Source: Diplonema papillatum (taxonomy: Eukaryota; Euglenozoa; Diplonemea; Diplonemida; Diplonemidae). Taken from it: 64,000 nt of DNA. Each line of letters starts with the position of its first letter. Positions within the stretch are counted from its first letter, which is position 1. Under the pieces are notes generated by a model that worked only from the letters and a program-made list of their open reading frames with translations, had not been told where the DNA came from and made no database searches. Both the position numbers and the translations under genes were made by a program. The stretch is from the NCBI GenBank assembly GCA_030068145.1, contig JAPJBO010000001.1, positions 682,001 to 746,000 on the forward strand, in the 5' to 3' direction. Shown here one piece after another: positions 37,570 to 48,085 of the stretch.

Positions 37570-40500
37570 CCTTGGTTGTCACTTTGGTCCGGTAAACATG
37601 ATGCATAATTTTGCGGTGAAGCAAGCTAATGAGACCGTCAAAAATAATGTCAAACTCAACAGGACTGAAGATAGTGAATGGTCCTTCCTTGTCACCCTTG
37701 GTTGTCACTTTGGTCCGGTAAACATGATGCATAATTTTGCGGTGAAGCAAGCTAATGAGACCGTCAAAAATAATGTCAAACTCAACAGGACTGAAGATAG
37801 TGAATGGTCCTTCCTTGTCACCCTTGGTTGTCACTTTCGTCGGGTAAACATGATGCATAATTTTGCGGTGAAGCAAGCTAATGAGACCGTCAAAAATAAT
37901 GTCAAACTCAACAGGACTGAAGCTATTCCACGGTTGTTCTTCCTAGTCACCTCTGGTTGTCCTTTTCGTCGGGTAAACATGATGCATAATTTTGCGGTGA
38001 AGCAAGCTAATAAGACCGTCAAAATAATGTCAAACTCAACAGGACTGAAGATAGTGAATGGTCGTTCCTTGTCACCCTTGGTTGTCACTTTCGTCAGGTA
38101 AGCATGATGCATATTTTTGCGGTGAAGCAAGCTAATGAGACCGTCAAAAATAATGTCAAACTCAACAGGACTGAAGATAGTGAATGGTCCTTCCTTGTCA
38201 CCCTTGGTTGTCACTTTCGTCAGGTAAACATGATGCATAATTTTGCGGTGAAGCAAGCTAATGAGACCGTCAAAAATAATGTCAAACTCAACAGGACTGA
38301 AGATAGTGAATGGTCCTTCCTAGTCACCCTTGGTTGTCACTTTCGTCAGGTAAACATGATGCATAATTTTGCGGTGAAGCAAGCTAATGAGACCGTCAAA
38401 AATAATGTCAAACTCAACAGGACTGAAGATAGTGAATGGTCCTTCCTAGTCACCCTTGGTTGTCACTTTCGTCAGGTAAACATGATGCATAATTTTGCGG
38501 TGAAGCAAGCTAATGAGACCGTCAAAAATAATGTCAAACTCAACAGGACTGAAGATAGTGAATGGTCCTTCCTTGCCACCCTTGGTTGTCACTTTCGTCG
38601 GGTAAACATGATGCATAGTTTTGCGGTGAAGCAAGCTAATGAGACCGTCAAAAATAATGTCAAACTCAACAGGACTGAAGATAGTGAATGGTCCTTCCTT
38701 GTCACCCTTGGTTGTCACTTTCGTCAGGTAAACATGATGCATAATTTTGCGGTGAAGCAAGCTAATGAGACCGTCAAAAATAATGTCAAACTCAACAGGA
38801 CTGAAGCTTTTCCACGGTTGTTCTTCCTAGTCACCTCTGGTTGTCCTTTTCATCGGGTAAACATGATGCATAATTTTGCGGTGAAGCAAGCTAATGAGAC
38901 CGTCAAAAATAATGTCAAACTCAACAGGACTGAAGATAGTGAATGGTCCTTCCTAGTCACCCTTGGTTGTCACTTTCGTCAGGTAAACATGATGCATAAT
39001 TTTGCGGTGAAGCAAGCTAATGAGACCGTCAAAAATAATGTCAAACTCAACAGGACTGAAGATAGTGAATGGTCCTTCCTTGCCACCCTTGGTTGTCACT
39101 TTCGTCGGGTAAACATGATGCATAGTTTTGCGGTGAAGCAAGCTAATGAGACCGTCAAAAATAATGTCAAACTCAACAGGACTGAAGATAGTGAATGGTC
39201 CTTCCTTGTCACCCTTGGTTGTCACTTTCGTCAGGTAAACATGATGCATAATTTTGCGGTGAAGCAAGCTAATGAGACCGTCAAAAATAATGTCAAACTC
39301 AACAGGACTGAAGATAGTGAATGGTCCTTCCTTGCCACCCTTGGTTGTCACTTTCGTCGGGTAAACATGATGCATAATTTTGCGGTGAAGCAAGCTAATG
39401 AGACCGTCAAAAATAATGTCAAACTCAACAGGACTGAAGATAGTGAATGGTCCTTCCTTGTCACCCTTGGTTGTCACTTTCGTCAGGTAAACATGATGCA
39501 TAATTTTGCGGTGAAGCAAGCTAATGAGACCGTCAAAAATAATGTCAAACTCAACAGGACTGAAGATAGTGAATGGTCCTTCCTTGTCACCCTTGGTTGT
39601 CACTTTCGTCAGGTAAACATGATGCATAATTTTGCGGTGAAGCAAGCTAATGAGACCGTCAAAAATAATGTCAAACTCAACAGGACTGAAGATAGTGAAT
39701 GGTCCTTCCTTGTCACCCTTGGTTGTCACTTTCGTCAGGTAAACATGATGCATAATTTTGCGGTGAAGCAAGCTAATGAGACCGTCAAAAATAATGTCAA
39801 ACTCAACAGGACTGAAGATAGTGAATGGTCCTTCCTTGCCACCCTTGGTTGTCACTTTCGTCGGGTAAACATGATGCATAATTTTGCGGTGAAGCAAGCT
39901 AATGAGACCGTCAAAAATAATGTCAAACTCAACAGGACTGAAGATAGTGAATGGTCCTTCCTTGCCACCCTTGGTTGTCACTTTCGTCAGGTAAACATGA
40001 TGCATAATTTTGCGGTGAAGCAAGCTAATGAGACCGTCAAAAATAATGTCAAACTCAACAGGACTGAAGATAGTGAATGGTCCTTCCTTGCCACCCTTGG
40101 TTGTCACTTTCGTCGGGTAAACATGATGCATAATTTTGCGGTGAAGCAAGCTAATGAGACCGTCAAAAATAATGTCAAACTCAACAGGACTGAAGATAGT
40201 GAATGGTCCTTCCTTGTCACCCTTGGTTGTCACTTTCGTCAGGTAAACATGATGCATAATTTTGCGGTGAAGCAAGCTAATGAGACCGTCAAAAATAATG
40301 TCAAACTCAACAGGACTGAAGATAGTGAATGGTCCTTCCTTGCCACCCTTGGTTGTCACTTTCGTCAGGTAAACATGATGCATAATTTTGCGGTGAAGCA
40401 AGCTAATGAGACCGTCAAAAATAATGTCAAACTCAACAGGACTGAAGATAGTGAATGGTCCTTCCTTGCCACCCTTGGTTGTCACTTTCGTCGGGTAAAC

Positions 40501-41400
40501 ATGATGCATAATTTTGCGGTGAAGCAAGCTAATGAGACCGTCAAAAATAATGTCAAACTCAACAGGACTGAAGATAGTGAATGGTCCTTCCTAGTCACCC
40601 CTGGTTGTCACTTTCGTCAGGTAAACATGATGCATAATTTTGCGGTGAAGCAAGCTAATGAGACCGTCAAAAATAATGTCAAACTCAACAGGACTGAAGA
40701 TAGTGAATGGTCCTTCCTTGTCACCCCTGGTTGTCACTTTCGTCAGGTAAACATGATGCATAATTTTGCGGTGAAGCAAGCTAATGAGACCGTCAAAAAA
40801 TAATGTCAAACTCAACAGGACTGAAGCTTTTCCACGGTTGTTCTTCCTAGTCACCTCTGGTTGTCCTTTTCATCGGGTAAACATGATGCATAATTTTGCG
40901 GTGAAGCAAGCTAATGAGACCGTCAAAAATAATGTCAAACTCAACAGGACTGAAGATAGTGAATGGTCCTTCCTTGTCACCCCTGGTTGTCACTTTCGTC
41001 GGCTGAAAATGATGCATAATTTTGCGGTGAAGCAAGCTAATGAGACCGTCAAAAATAATGTCAAACTCAACAGGACTGAAGATAGTGAATGGTCCTTCCT
41101 TGTCACCCCTGGTTGTCACTTTCGTCGGCTGAAAATGATGCATAATTTTGCGGTGAAGCAAGCTAATGAGACCGTCAAAAATCATGTCAAACTCAACAGG
41201 ACTGAAGCTCTTCCACGTCCTTGTCACCTCTGGTTGTCCTTTTCGTCGGCTAAAAATGATGCATAATTTTGCGGTGTAGCAAGCTTATGAGACCGTCAAA
41301 AATAATGTCAAACTCAACAGGACTGAAGCTATTCCATGGTCGTACCCTTGGTTGTCACTTTCGTCTGCGGTTGTTCTTCCTAGTCACCCCTGGTAGTCAC
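37570..41400. repeat. ~127-bp satellite array, right part
   Basis: Continuation of the array after the hAT insertion. Between 38104 and 40803 the units are almost all 126 bp, so an 899-codon frame is open on the plus strand and a 524-codon one on the minus strand. Units alternate between CTTGTCACC...CGTCAGG and CTTGCCACC...CGTCGGG forms, giving dimers of 252 bp in places. The last units (after about 41190) are diverged and rearranged, as expected at an array edge. Confidence 0.97.
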
Positions 41401-41424
41401 CCCTCAGATACGTGTGCGCACGGT

Positions 41425-41812
41425 AATGACCGGCGCACGGCAAGACTAGAGGCCGCAGTTAGAGTACGTCTCTCAGTAAAGTTCGGGCGAAGCTTAATTC
41501 TGGTGGAGTAAAGTTCGGGCAAAGCTCTGGCAAAGGAAAGTTCTGGCGGTGCTACGGAGTGGTGGAGCCTAGTTCGGACGATGCTCAGTTCTGGTAGACT
41601 GCCTCAAATTACGCAGGGACCCAAACACCGCCAGATATTGAGGAGTTCTGCACGAAAACGCAAATTTCGGGCACATTAGACCCCGAAAACCAACAAACCC
41701 CGAAAATCGTTTGCTACCGGAAAACTGTCCTGTGGGTGTGTTGGCACCCGGGACCTCCAGCTCTGAAGGCTTGCTCCGTTCACTCTGCCATCACGGTGTC
41801 AACGAGAATGAA
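41425..41812 (-). mobile_element. SINE-like element, copy 3 (diverged)
   Basis: Minus-strand relative of the elements at 14340 and 30850. The end block GCAAGACTAGAGGCCGCAG is followed by a few decayed 16-bp units (AAGTTCGGGCGAAGC), the body (ACGAAAACGCAAATTTCGGG) and a head with an A-box-like TGGCAGAGTGAACGG on the minus strand. It sits at the right edge of the satellite, in opposite orientation to copy 2 at the left edge. Confidence 0.6.
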
Positions 41813-42094
41813 GCTATGACCGCGGCTGTTTGAAAATGTTTGATTGCCACTAACGAAAAGTGCTGCCGGGCTTCGCCCGCGGACTTCCTAAAAAAAATCC
41901 GCAATTTCAAGCGAATTTTAGCTCTAAGAAAGTTGGGTTGGCTCGACGGAGCTATTAGCACACCTTTAGTCTCTGAGAAGTTTTGGGAGCCTGTCGTTGC
42001 CGGCTAGAGAGCCGAAAAAAACAGAATTGGAGCAGCAATCGCGCCCGTGTTAAAACGCCCCGATATATAAGTGAACTTACATTCAAGCGATAAT
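41813..42094. other. Spacer with repeat D 3'-end signatures
   Basis: Contains TTTCAAGCGAATTTTAGCTC (about 41907) and AAGTGAACTTACATTC (42070). No gene is recognised. Confidence 0.4.
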
Positions 42095-42192
42095 TAGCTT
42101 ATAGCCACCACCACCACCACCCAGCCCACAGCCACAAAAAACTTTTTATCCAGCCCATACCCAGGAGGGCCTGAAACTTTTTATTTAGCTTA
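42095..42192 (-). repeat. Short repeat E, host of transposon insertions
   Basis: The consensus on the other strand is GGCTATAAGCTAAATAAAAAG followed by TTTTTTGTGGC (first part 21 bp counting the final G, given here as two overlapping words in other copies). Pieces occur at 42095-42192, 46382-46425, 47700-47722, 48047-48085, 50469-50490 and 52060-52195. Uninterrupted copies give the empty-site sequence for two transposon insertions. Confidence 0.75.
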
Positions 42193-42481
42193 GGGACGCC
42201 GGATTATTACCCGGGCGGGCCAACTGCCCGCCCAAAGGGGGGGGGACCCACCCACCCCCAAATCTCCCGAGCCCGCGGGATTTTTTTTTTTTTTTTTTTC
42301 AGTTTCCATTTTCACCACCTGCCTTCTTGGCTTCCGACACCGCTGAAATGTACGGGTTTGGTTTGTTCTGGAAAGTCGAAATAAGGGGGGGTTCGGGGGG
42401 CTTTGCCCCCCGACCGAACGGTACGGCTCTATCAGGTCCAAGTTGCACTGGCCCTCCCCAAAAACATCAACGCATTGGCCC

Positions 42482-42770
42482 AAACTTGGGCCATTACATC
42501 GATGTAACAGTGGTTTTCGGTCAAATTTGGCATTACATTGATGTAACAGTGGTTTTCGGTCAAATTCTGCCCATTACATTGATGTAACAGTGGTTTTCGG
42601 TCAGATTTGGGCCATTACATTGATGTAACAGTGGTTTTCTGTGAAATCCGGCCCATTACAGTGATGTAACAGTGGTTTTCCGCCAGATTTGGCCCATTAC
42701 ATTGATGTAACAGCGGTTTTCGGTCAGATTTGGGCCATTACATTGATGCAACAGTGGGTTTCCGTCGGAA
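42482..42770. repeat. 41-bp tandem array with palindromic core, 7 copies
   Basis: Units start at 42492, 42531, 42572, 42613, 42654, 42695 and 42736 (spacing 39 and then 41 bp). Each has a TTACATTGATGTAA-type palindrome (perfect in the first, TTACATCGATGTAA) followed by CAGTGGTTTTCGGTCA. Confidence 0.92.
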
Positions 42771-42821
42771 AATCTTCATGCAGTTTTGGGGAAAAATATT
42801 CCCACCAGAGGGGGGGGGGTA

Positions 42822-44035
42822 GGGGGGGTCAAAAGCTGTCAAAATAGGTCATTTTTTTGGGAACCACATAGGGGCTCCTAAAAGGCAATAAAATTTGGTA
42901 AACCGCCCCAGAACCGTATAGAAATGCCTAAAACATGCTTTTTGGCTGCTGAAGTGCCCCGAAAAGGCCTTTTTACGAGTGCCCAATTTTTGGTCTCAGG
43001 GTGGACACCGTTTGGTACCGGTGTTCTTCTTTTTAGGTGACAACCCCAAAAATAGTGACAGCATGAACCGAAGAAGGAAAACAACACTGCCCAAACCATG
43101 TATTTTTACTCAAAAGACTTTCCTGAGAGTTGGGGATGGTGGGGCTTCGTAGGAGGCATTGACAAGCGACTCAATGAGGTACGGCTTCGTAACGTGCCGC
43201 CCCCTCGAGTCCTTGACGTCAGCGCCAGCTTTCGTAGTGGCCTGTGTCGTGTAGCGTGCTACCGCAAGCTGCAGATACCCTGCCCTGAGCTGCTATGTCG
43301 TGGCAGTCCTATAAATCCACCGCCGAACCTTTTCGTTCAAGTCCAGTTTTCTATTTTTGTTCAAGCTCAACGTGCGTTGGGGTTAGGTACCAGAGATACA
43401 CCCCGGTGACCAGTATTGTCTTCCGTGCGTGTGCAATGCGACCCTTTCGGGGTGGTGTACGAAAGGCGAACTTGAATAAAAGACACTGTCGCGTGCATCC
43501 CTTCAACAAAAACGTTGGGATCTGGAAAATCCCACTACGGATGAGAGCATCTCATTGTTTTTCTCGGAAAGACATCGAACTTTGTGAATATCGCTCTAGC
43601 AGAAGTTCGGGGAAGAGCTGCTGCCTGCGGTGTCAACAACACCTCAGCTTGCGCAAGACTCAGAGAGCCTTTTGGGACGTTGTTAACCATCCAGACGAGC
43701 AACGTTCATAGCTGCCTTCCTCCTGGGTGTCGTTTGCCCTTTTCTTGCTTCCATTTGTGGCTGCCTGCACGTGATTGTAGCCTCATCTTTGCATGGTATG
43801 AACAGTGAAGCACACACACAGGCTGCTAGCCGGTACCAAACGGTGTCCACCCTAAAACCATCAACTAATACACCGCCCCCTGGGCCATTTTCCATGAAAC
43901 TTCCCCCAAAAACACGTTTCCGGGCATTTCTGAGGCGGGTTGCATGGGTTTTTAGCCTTAAACTGCCGCTAAGTCTACAGGCTGAAAATGTCACCATTTT
44001 GACGCAAAAAAAGACCTTTTGACCCCCCCTAGGGG
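42822..44035. mobile_element. Nested inverted-repeat unit inside the 4.19-kb element
   Basis: TAGGGGGGGTCAAAAG at 42822 is inverted as CTTTTGACCCCCCCTA ending near 44032. Inside it a perfect 24-bp pair (AGGGTGGACACCGTTTGG... at about 42998, complement at about 43831) forms a second nested stem. The ~800-bp centre has open frames without recognisable domains. This looks like one transposon inside another, but I cannot define target duplications. Confidence 0.45.
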
Positions 44036-44044
44036 GGGGGGGGG

Positions 44045-44410
44045 GGGGTGTGGGGCTAATTTATTCCGGGGTGGCTTTTTTCCCGACTTTTTTTCCGACT
44101 TTTTTATTCCGGGAGGTGAAAATTTGTTCCGGGAGGTGAAAATTTGTTCCGGGAAGTGAAAATTTGTTCCGGGAAGTGAAAATTTGTTCCGGGGAGGGCT
44201 TTTTTTCTGACTAATTTGTTCCGGGAACTGAAAATTTGTTCCGGGGTGGGCTTTTTTTCTGACTAATTTGTTCCTGGGTGAGTTTTTTTTCATTTCTGGG
44301 CTAAAAATGGCTGACACGATCAGTGAGCCTCCCAGAAAAAAAACTCACCCCGGAACAAATTTTCACTTCCCGGAACAAATTTTCAGTTTCGGAACAAATT
44401 TCTCCTCATT
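44045..44410. repeat. ~20-bp repeat array (GAAAATTTGTTCCGGGAAGT)n, left arm
   Basis: About six tandem units run from 44105 to 44280, followed by an inverted run (TTTTCACTTCCCGGAACAAA) at 44342-44400. The outer edge reads GGGGCTAATTTATTCCGGGG. Confidence 0.85.
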
Positions 44411-45317
44411 TCACGGGACCCGGACCGAACCTAGAACTGGGGAGGACTGGGCTGACAACCCAAGGTGGCAACAAACGGAATCTGCACACTGTACGGAGAG
44501 AAGACCACGCAACGGAGCAGGCGCCCACAAGTAGTTTCTAACAGGACTAATCCCTCACACCGAAGTGATCATGAGTTGCCTTAACGAAACGAACCTTGTG
44601 GAGCTGAACTCAGGCTGATAGGTGGGCCTTCTACAAAGTTAGCACCGGTCAGCAAGTAAACGTATCCGACCCCTGGCACAGAAGGCACGCGGTGGCTATC
44701 GGTAAACTGCATCGCGCACTCAGACAGACTTCTTGGAACCCTCAGTAACTTGGACGACAATTACACTGGACGAACGCAGGAAATGACGAATATCCTCGAG
44801 GCTGTCGTAAACTCTCTTCTCAAAAAATAATAAAATACATAGGGTCAAAAGGGCACCCCCCGAAAAAAAAAAAAGACTCCAGATACGCAAACTCTTTCGA
44901 ACGCTGCACACGGGTATCCTTCAAGTGACCTCTAACTATCTGTTGCATACGCGTATCCGGATCTGAAAGCCGAAGACTTTGTAACACTTTACCGCAACCG
45001 AAGTCGCGAACCGGGTTCGGCTTGCACTGCAAAAGCAGCATAATTGTGTCTTGCGCCCGAGCGCGGAAATCCGCCACCCGCCATTCGGCTAGAGTGCAAG
45101 AACACAATTGCGAAGCGTACTACAAACGGATAGTGTTACATAGGCGAACGAATCATGCGAGAACCTATGGAGGGGCCCCTCGACAGCTTTCAGAACACGG
45201 CATAGTAAGTCAAGAGTCGGATAAGCGAGTGTGCACATTCTACTCCCGTTTGATCTGCATTTTCCACCTTTCCCCCCTTTCTTTGATCTGCTGTGTGTAT
45301 TTGAAAAACGTTATCGC

Positions 45318-45996
45318 ATGCGGGTAAGCGGGGTTTGCGGGTTAGGGTTTGCGGGGTTTGCGGGTTAGGGTATGCGGGGTTTGCGGGGTTAGGGTACGCG
45401 GGGTTGCGGGTTCGGGTATGCGGGTTTGCGAGGTTAGGGTATGCGGGTTTGCGGGTTTGGGTATGCGGGTTTGGGTATGCGGGTTTGCGGGGTTAGGGTA
45501 CGCGGGTTAGGGTTTGCGGGGTTAGGGTACGCGGGTTTGCGGGTTAGGGTATGCGGGTTTGCGAGGTTAGGGTATGCGGGTTTGCGGGTTAGGGTATGCG
45601 GGTTTGGGTATGCGGGTTTGCGGGGTTTGCGGGTTAGGGTTTGCGGGGTTAGGGTACGCGGGTTGCGGGGTTCGGGTATGCGGGTTTGCGAGGTTAGGGT
45701 ATGCGGGTTTGCGGGTTAGGGTATGCGGGTTTGGGTATGCGGGTTTGCGGGGTTAGGGTACGCGGGTTTGCGGGTTAGGGTTTGCGGGGTTAGGGTACGC
45801 GGGTTTGCGGGTTCGGGTATGCGGGTTTGCGAGGTTAGGGTATGCGGGTTTGCGGGTTAGGGTATGCGGGTTTGGGTATGCGGGTTTGCGGGGTTTGCGG
45901 GTTAGGGTTTGCGGGGTTAGGGTACGCGGGTTGCGGGTTCGGGTTTGCGGGTTTGGGTATGCGGGTTCGGGTATGCGGGGGGGGTTCGGGTATGCG
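45318..45996 (+). repeat. Telomere-like degenerate minisatellite
   Basis: About 680 bp of alternating GGGTTAGGGT, TTTGCGGG, TATGCGGG and TACGCGGG words. Many units contain TTAGGG, the common eukaryotic telomere hexamer, but it is always separated by GCGGG spacers. This is an internal G-rich array rather than a true telomere. The Gly/Arg/Val/Cys-rich frames across it are low-complexity artefacts. Confidence 0.9.
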
Positions 45997-46054
45997 TACC
46001 TTACACAAAAATTGTAAAAATCACACACAAATGGTGAAAATCTGGAAAATTTGG

Positions 46055-46295
46055 CAAACCCCAAATTTTCAGTTTCCGGAACAAATTTTCACTTCCCGGA
46101 ATAAATTTTCACTTCCCGGAACAAATTTTCACTTCCCGGAATAAATTTTCACTTCCCGGAACAAATTTTCACTTCCCGGAACAAATTTTCACTTCCCGGA
46201 ACAAATTTTCACTTCCCGGAATAAATTTTCACTTCCCGGAACAAATTAGTCGGAAAAAAAGCCTGAAAAAAAGCTCACCCAGGAATAAATTAGCT
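46055..46295. repeat. ~20-bp repeat array, right arm (inverse of 44045-44290)
   Basis: Tandem TTTTCACTTCCCGGAA(C/T)AAA units (about nine), then AAATTAGTCGGAAAAAAAGC and CTCACCCAGGAATAAATTAGC. The outer edge is the inverse of the left arm's edge. The pair bounds 44050-46300, which includes the telomere-like array. Confidence 0.85.
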
Positions 46296-46424
46296 CGACC
46301 CGGGGGGGGGGGGACCCACCCACCAAAATTTTGGCGAAAGTAGTGGGCAGTTGGCCCGCCCGGGTAATAATCCGCTGTCCCTTATAGCCACAAAAAACTT
46401 TTTTATTAGCTTCGAGCCACATTT

Positions 46425-46690
46425 TGCAAATTTTTGGTCATTTTTCTGAGTTGGCAAAATTTTGGCCGAAATTTTGGTCGAATTTTTGGTCAATTTTTTG
46501 GTCGATTTTTTGGTCGATTTTTTTTGGTCGAAATTTTGGCCGAATTTTTGGTCAAATTTTTTTGGTCTACAATTAGACTCCAATCCCTGAGAACACACCC
46601 ATGGCGGCATTCGAACCATTTACCCAGCCATTGACTGTGACAACTGTGCGATTTGGATTCGAACTCTAGCCGAAGTTTCAAGTTGCAAGT
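46425..46690 (-). mobile_element. SINE-like element, (GGTCGAAA)n tail, left copy
   Basis: On the minus strand, a B-box-like GGTTCGAATGCC (about 46600-46611) is followed by GTGTGTTCTCAGGGATTGG and then a tail of AAATTTTTTTGACC/AAAATTCGGCC-type repeats (46565-46430). It is homologous to the inverted copy at 47345-47700. Confidence 0.5.
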
Positions 46691-47344
46691 TTTAAGCTTC
46701 AATGTGTGGGATACGTTTGGGGGAGTCAAGGTGATTCTGGGGTAGCGTCTAATCTCATCCCATTTCAACTTTGCATAGGTCTCGTTTACTTGGACCCCCT
46801 TTCTGCCGATTTGCGACTGCCGACTTGCGGCGCAACACTTTGGCAACCATTGCGTTGTTAACTCTCTTGACCTCCAACAACCTTCTTCGTCAGCGAGTTC
46901 GTGGCGGTGTTCGTGACAGGGACTATCAGATTCCTGCAACCCGGCGGCATCTGGACGGCCGTAGTGGGAGCAAGGGGTGCAACACGCTAAAAGACTGGAA
47001 GTACCGGGCATGAATGTTGCGAGCATACGGGTGCTGAAAGAGAAACCGGGAAACATGATACATAGCTCGCAGAGTTCAGACCAGAGTACTTTTCGATGAC
47101 ACTCTCTTTAACGCAAACGGCGGCAAGCTCTTTGTGGACGATTTTTCAAGTCGGTTCTTATGTAGCCTTCGGGCGTAAACACACGTGGGTGACCCTATCT
47201 AGACTGTTTCGAGTATCAGACTCCAAAAATTCAAGCAATGATAAGATGATACGACTGTTTCGAGTGATGAGATGATAAGACGTGGAGAAGGTTGGACTCG
47301 CTCCGGGTGGGCCCGAAAACCCCTACCTGCAGCGAAGATGATTG
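46691..47344. other. Spacer between the two inverted SINE-like copies
   Basis: No recognisable gene. Reading frames are short and without domains. Confidence 0.4.
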
Positions 47345-47705
47345 TGTGCAAATAGGTGTGGCCACTCCAGTAGCTGGCACAGCACGGCAAAGGGTTTTCT
47401 GGGTTCGAATTCCGTGTGTGATTTTTCTCAGATTGGCTAACAATTGACCAACTTTTTTGACCAAAATTTTGACCGATTTTTCTTGAACAAATTTTTTGGC
47501 CAAAATCTTTTGACCAAAAAAAATTGACCCAAAATCTTGACCAAATTTTTTTGACCGATTTTTTTTGACCAACATTTTTGGCCAAAATTTTGACCGATTT
47601 TTTTTGACCCAAAATTTTTGACCGATTTTTTTTGACCAAATTTTTTGGCCAATTTTTTGACCAAAAAATTTTGACCAAAAATTTCGACCAAGTTTTCACC
47701 AGGTG
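47345..47705 (+). mobile_element. SINE-like element, (TTTTGACCAAAA)n tail, right copy
   Basis: The plus strand carries an A-box-like TAGCTGGCACAGCACGG (about 47370), a B box GGTTCGAATTCC (47402-47413), a short body GTGTGTGATTTTTCTCAG ATTGG, and then ~250 bp of TTTTTGACC-type repeats. The A-to-B spacing is tRNA-like. It is inverted relative to 46425-46690. Confidence 0.55.
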
Positions 47706-47814
47706 GCTATAAGCTAAAAAAAAGTCGCGAAACCCAAGCACTACTCTACGAGAAAATACATAAAAACGCGGACAACAGACCGGTACGGGCTACAAGGCAA
47801 CCCCTGCTCAACTT

Positions 47815-48035
47815 GTAGAACGTGGGGGGCCCAAGATTACACTCCACGAAGTAATGTACTTAGTGTCGGTCACAAACAGTCCCGGATATGGCTAGCCATA
47901 ACCCATAACGAAAGCATGCACTAAATATACAAACCGTAACCATAAAGCCCTTCTTGCTCTAAGAGAACCCATTCATGAACGGTCACACGGAACCTAAAAC
48001 CCCGGTATTTCAAGCGAACTTCAACTCTAAACAGT
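47815..48035 (+). repeat. Dispersed repeat D, second full copy
   Basis: Nearly identical to 11881-12106, from GTAGAACGTGGGGGGCCC to CGAACTTCAACTCTAAA. It lacks a few bases near GGTCACACGGA. Confidence 0.8.
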
Positions 48036-48085
48036 TTCAGGACCTCCTGGCTATAAGCTAAATAAAAAGTTTTTTGTGGCTATAA

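Larger units (their letters stand above)
42193..46381. mobile_element. 4.19-kb TIR transposon with TTA target duplication (PIF/Harbinger-like)
   Basis: The ends match as ~36-bp inverted repeats: GGGACGCCGGATTATTACC at the left and GGGACAGCGGATTATTACC on the complement of the right, both continuing CGGGCGGGCCAACTGCCC. TTA flanks both sides (42190-42192 and 46382-46384). Removing the element and one TTA restores repeat E exactly (TTTAGC-TTA-TAGCC). A 3-bp TTA/TAA duplication and GGG-starting ends fit PIF/Harbinger, but no transposase or Myb-like frame is visible. The interior is a patchwork of arrays and inverted repeats. Confidence 0.8.

Noticed and set aside
38104-40803. An 899-codon open frame of 42-residue repeats as a gene
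   Set aside because: It is the satellite read in phase. The minus strand is also open for 524 codons, and neighbouring blocks with 127-bp units break the frame. No coding signature.
43098-43409. A 103-codon frame in the centre of the nested element
   Set aside because: No transposase motifs or relatives recognised, and no supporting context. Left unannotated as a gene.
45441-46017. Gly/Arg/Val/Cys-rich frames
   Set aside because: They are translations of the telomere-like minisatellite.
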